This document shows, one piece after another, positions 4,759 through 5,346 of a stretch of DNA of 5,346 nt. Position numbers and translations under genes: made by a program. Position 1 is the stretch's first letter; every line of letters begins with the position of its first letter. A model generated the notes under the pieces. That model searched no databases and was not told where the DNA came from. It saw only the letters and a program-made list of their open reading frames with translations. This stretch comes from Candidatus Nitrosopumilus sp. (lineage in GTDB: Archaea > Thermoproteota > Nitrososphaeria > Nitrososphaerales > Nitrosopumilaceae), in contig JADHUF010000076.1 of NCBI GenBank assembly GCA_016784625.1, forward strand, positions 1-5,346, given 5' to 3'.

Positions 4759-5346
4759 TTAGTTTATCATTTCAATTTGTTTTTTAAATTCATTCCAACT
4801 TGATTTAATATTTCCATCATTATTGATCAAACCAGCACTACAGATGTAGTTGCTTAATCTTTCAATTACATGCTCACTACTTCCAAAACCAGAACCTCCA
4901 ACAGATAGAGTGTTATCACCAATTTCTTGTTCTTCAATTACGCATGTTCCTTCAGGTCTATCATACTGTCTATACCAAGTGAAAAATTCCAATTCGGACT
5001 CATTTTCAGTATAAAACTCGAAAGATTTTTCTAAAAATTCTATTTGTGTAGAATCACTTCCTCCAACAAAATCTGATGTACTCCAGCTAATCTCAAAGAC
5101 TCCAATTTTTTTATCATCTACCAAATCAAATACTTGTTGTAGATCTTCTTTTGCTTCTTGTGGGGTTTTATTAATTTCATTAAGACTATCAACTGGAAAA
5201 TATGAAAAAGCTACAAAATCACCAATAGCTAAATCAGATACTACATGAAGTAAATTTTTATTTAAAACATGGTGTAGTGCAAATGCATTTCCAATTTTTA
5301 CATCTGGATGTTTCTTTTTAATATCATCATAGACTTTGCTGAATAG
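4759..5346 (-). CDS. Glycoside-hydrolase-like TIM-barrel protein, C-terminal part (5' end outside window)
   Basis: The minus frame is open from the window edge to TAA at 4761-4759, giving 195 codons of a longer gene; no start is inside the window. A TTG at 5124 is an ordinary Leu codon (fragment residue 75), since the upstream 74 codons are clearly coding. The fragment resembles the last third of a (beta/alpha)8 glycosidase: a VKIGNAFALHHVLN strand and helix (16-29), GDFVAFSYFPVD (42-53), which looks like the strand-6 YYP motif, and KKIGVFEISWSTSD (79-92), which looks like the strand-7 motif where E85 would be the nucleophile. This is followed by GSDSTQIEFLEKSFEFY and EFFTWYRQYDRPEG, resembling the strand-8 aromatic motif. 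Such domains usually act on extracellular or envelope polysaccharide. The N-terminus, any signal peptide and the acid/base residue are not visible. The gene ends one base before Nep1, with no obvious functional link. The fold is a motif-based inference; substrate unknown. Confidence 0.65.
   Translation of the reverse strand, partial: LFSKVYDDIKKKHPDVKIGNAFALHHVLNKNLLHVVSDLAIGDFVAFSYFPVDSLNEINKTPQEAKEDLQQVFDLVDDKKIGVFEISWSTSDFVGGSDSTQIEFLEKSFEFYTENESELEFFTWYRQYDRPEGTCVIEEQEIGDNTLSVGGSGFGSSEHVIERLSNYICSAGLINNDGNIKSSWNEFKKQIEMIN

Noticed and set aside
4759..5124. A 121-residue stand-alone protein starting at TTG 5124
   Set aside because: The frame stays open to the window edge and the upstream 74 codons carry recognisable barrel motifs, so TTG is an internal Leu codon of a larger gene.
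1..5346. CRISPR array, insertion sequence or defence system
   Set aside because: No regularly spaced identical repeats, terminal inverted repeats, transposase or nuclease motifs were found; apart from the tRNA, the window is filled with metabolic, translation-related and small accessory protein genes.

Overview
The window is AT-rich and every gene I can support lies on the minus strand, so transcription runs from position 5346 down to position 1. The gene set is archaeal: ribosomal protein S19e, the zinc-ribbon RNase P subunit Rnp4 (Rpr2/Rpp21 family), the rRNA pseudouridine methyltransferase Nep1, a PDCD5-family protein, TATA-box promoters about 28 bases before start codons, and a tRNA without encoded CCA. 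With the low GC, the short RHH protein and the MDR/CitE-like pair, this fits an ammonia-oxidising thaumarchaeon (Nitrososphaerota, Nitrosopumilus-like). That lineage assignment is an inference from gene content, not a database result.

Layout in order of transcription: (1) 5346-4759, the C-terminal half of a glycosidase-like TIM-barrel protein whose start is outside the window; (2) 4757-4089, Nep1, one base after the previous stop; (3) 4066-3993, tRNA-Gly(UCC); (4) 3941-3639, RNase P protein Rnp4 with a GTG start; (5) 3607-3155, S19e, with its own TATA box; (6) 3147-2800, a PDCD5-family protein with an unusual histidine-rich N-terminal tail; (7) 2758-1679, a zinc-binding MDR oxidoreductase with a good leaderless promoter; (8) 1671-817, a CitE/HpcH-type acyl-CoA lyase, seven bases after the MDR gene; (9) 725-582, a 47-residue ribbon-helix-helix protein; (10) 506-1, a TPR protein cut by the window edge.

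Functionally there are two blocks. Positions 4757-2800 form a translation/RNA-processing cluster: Nep1 modifies small-subunit rRNA, S19e is a small-subunit head protein linked to Nep1 in yeast genetics, and Rnp4 belongs to the enzyme that matures tRNA 5' ends and sits directly after a tRNA. Positions 2758-817 form an apparent two-gene acyl-CoA or organic-acid operon. The RHH regulator and TPR protein appear to be independent short transcription units.

I found no mobile element, CRISPR array, defence cassette or integration site, and no gene-free stretch over 300 bases. This is mostly ordinary core archaeal genome. The best leads are the His-rich PDCD5 tail, the MDR/CitE pair, the tRNA/RNase P arrangement and the palindrome overlapping the RHH promoter.
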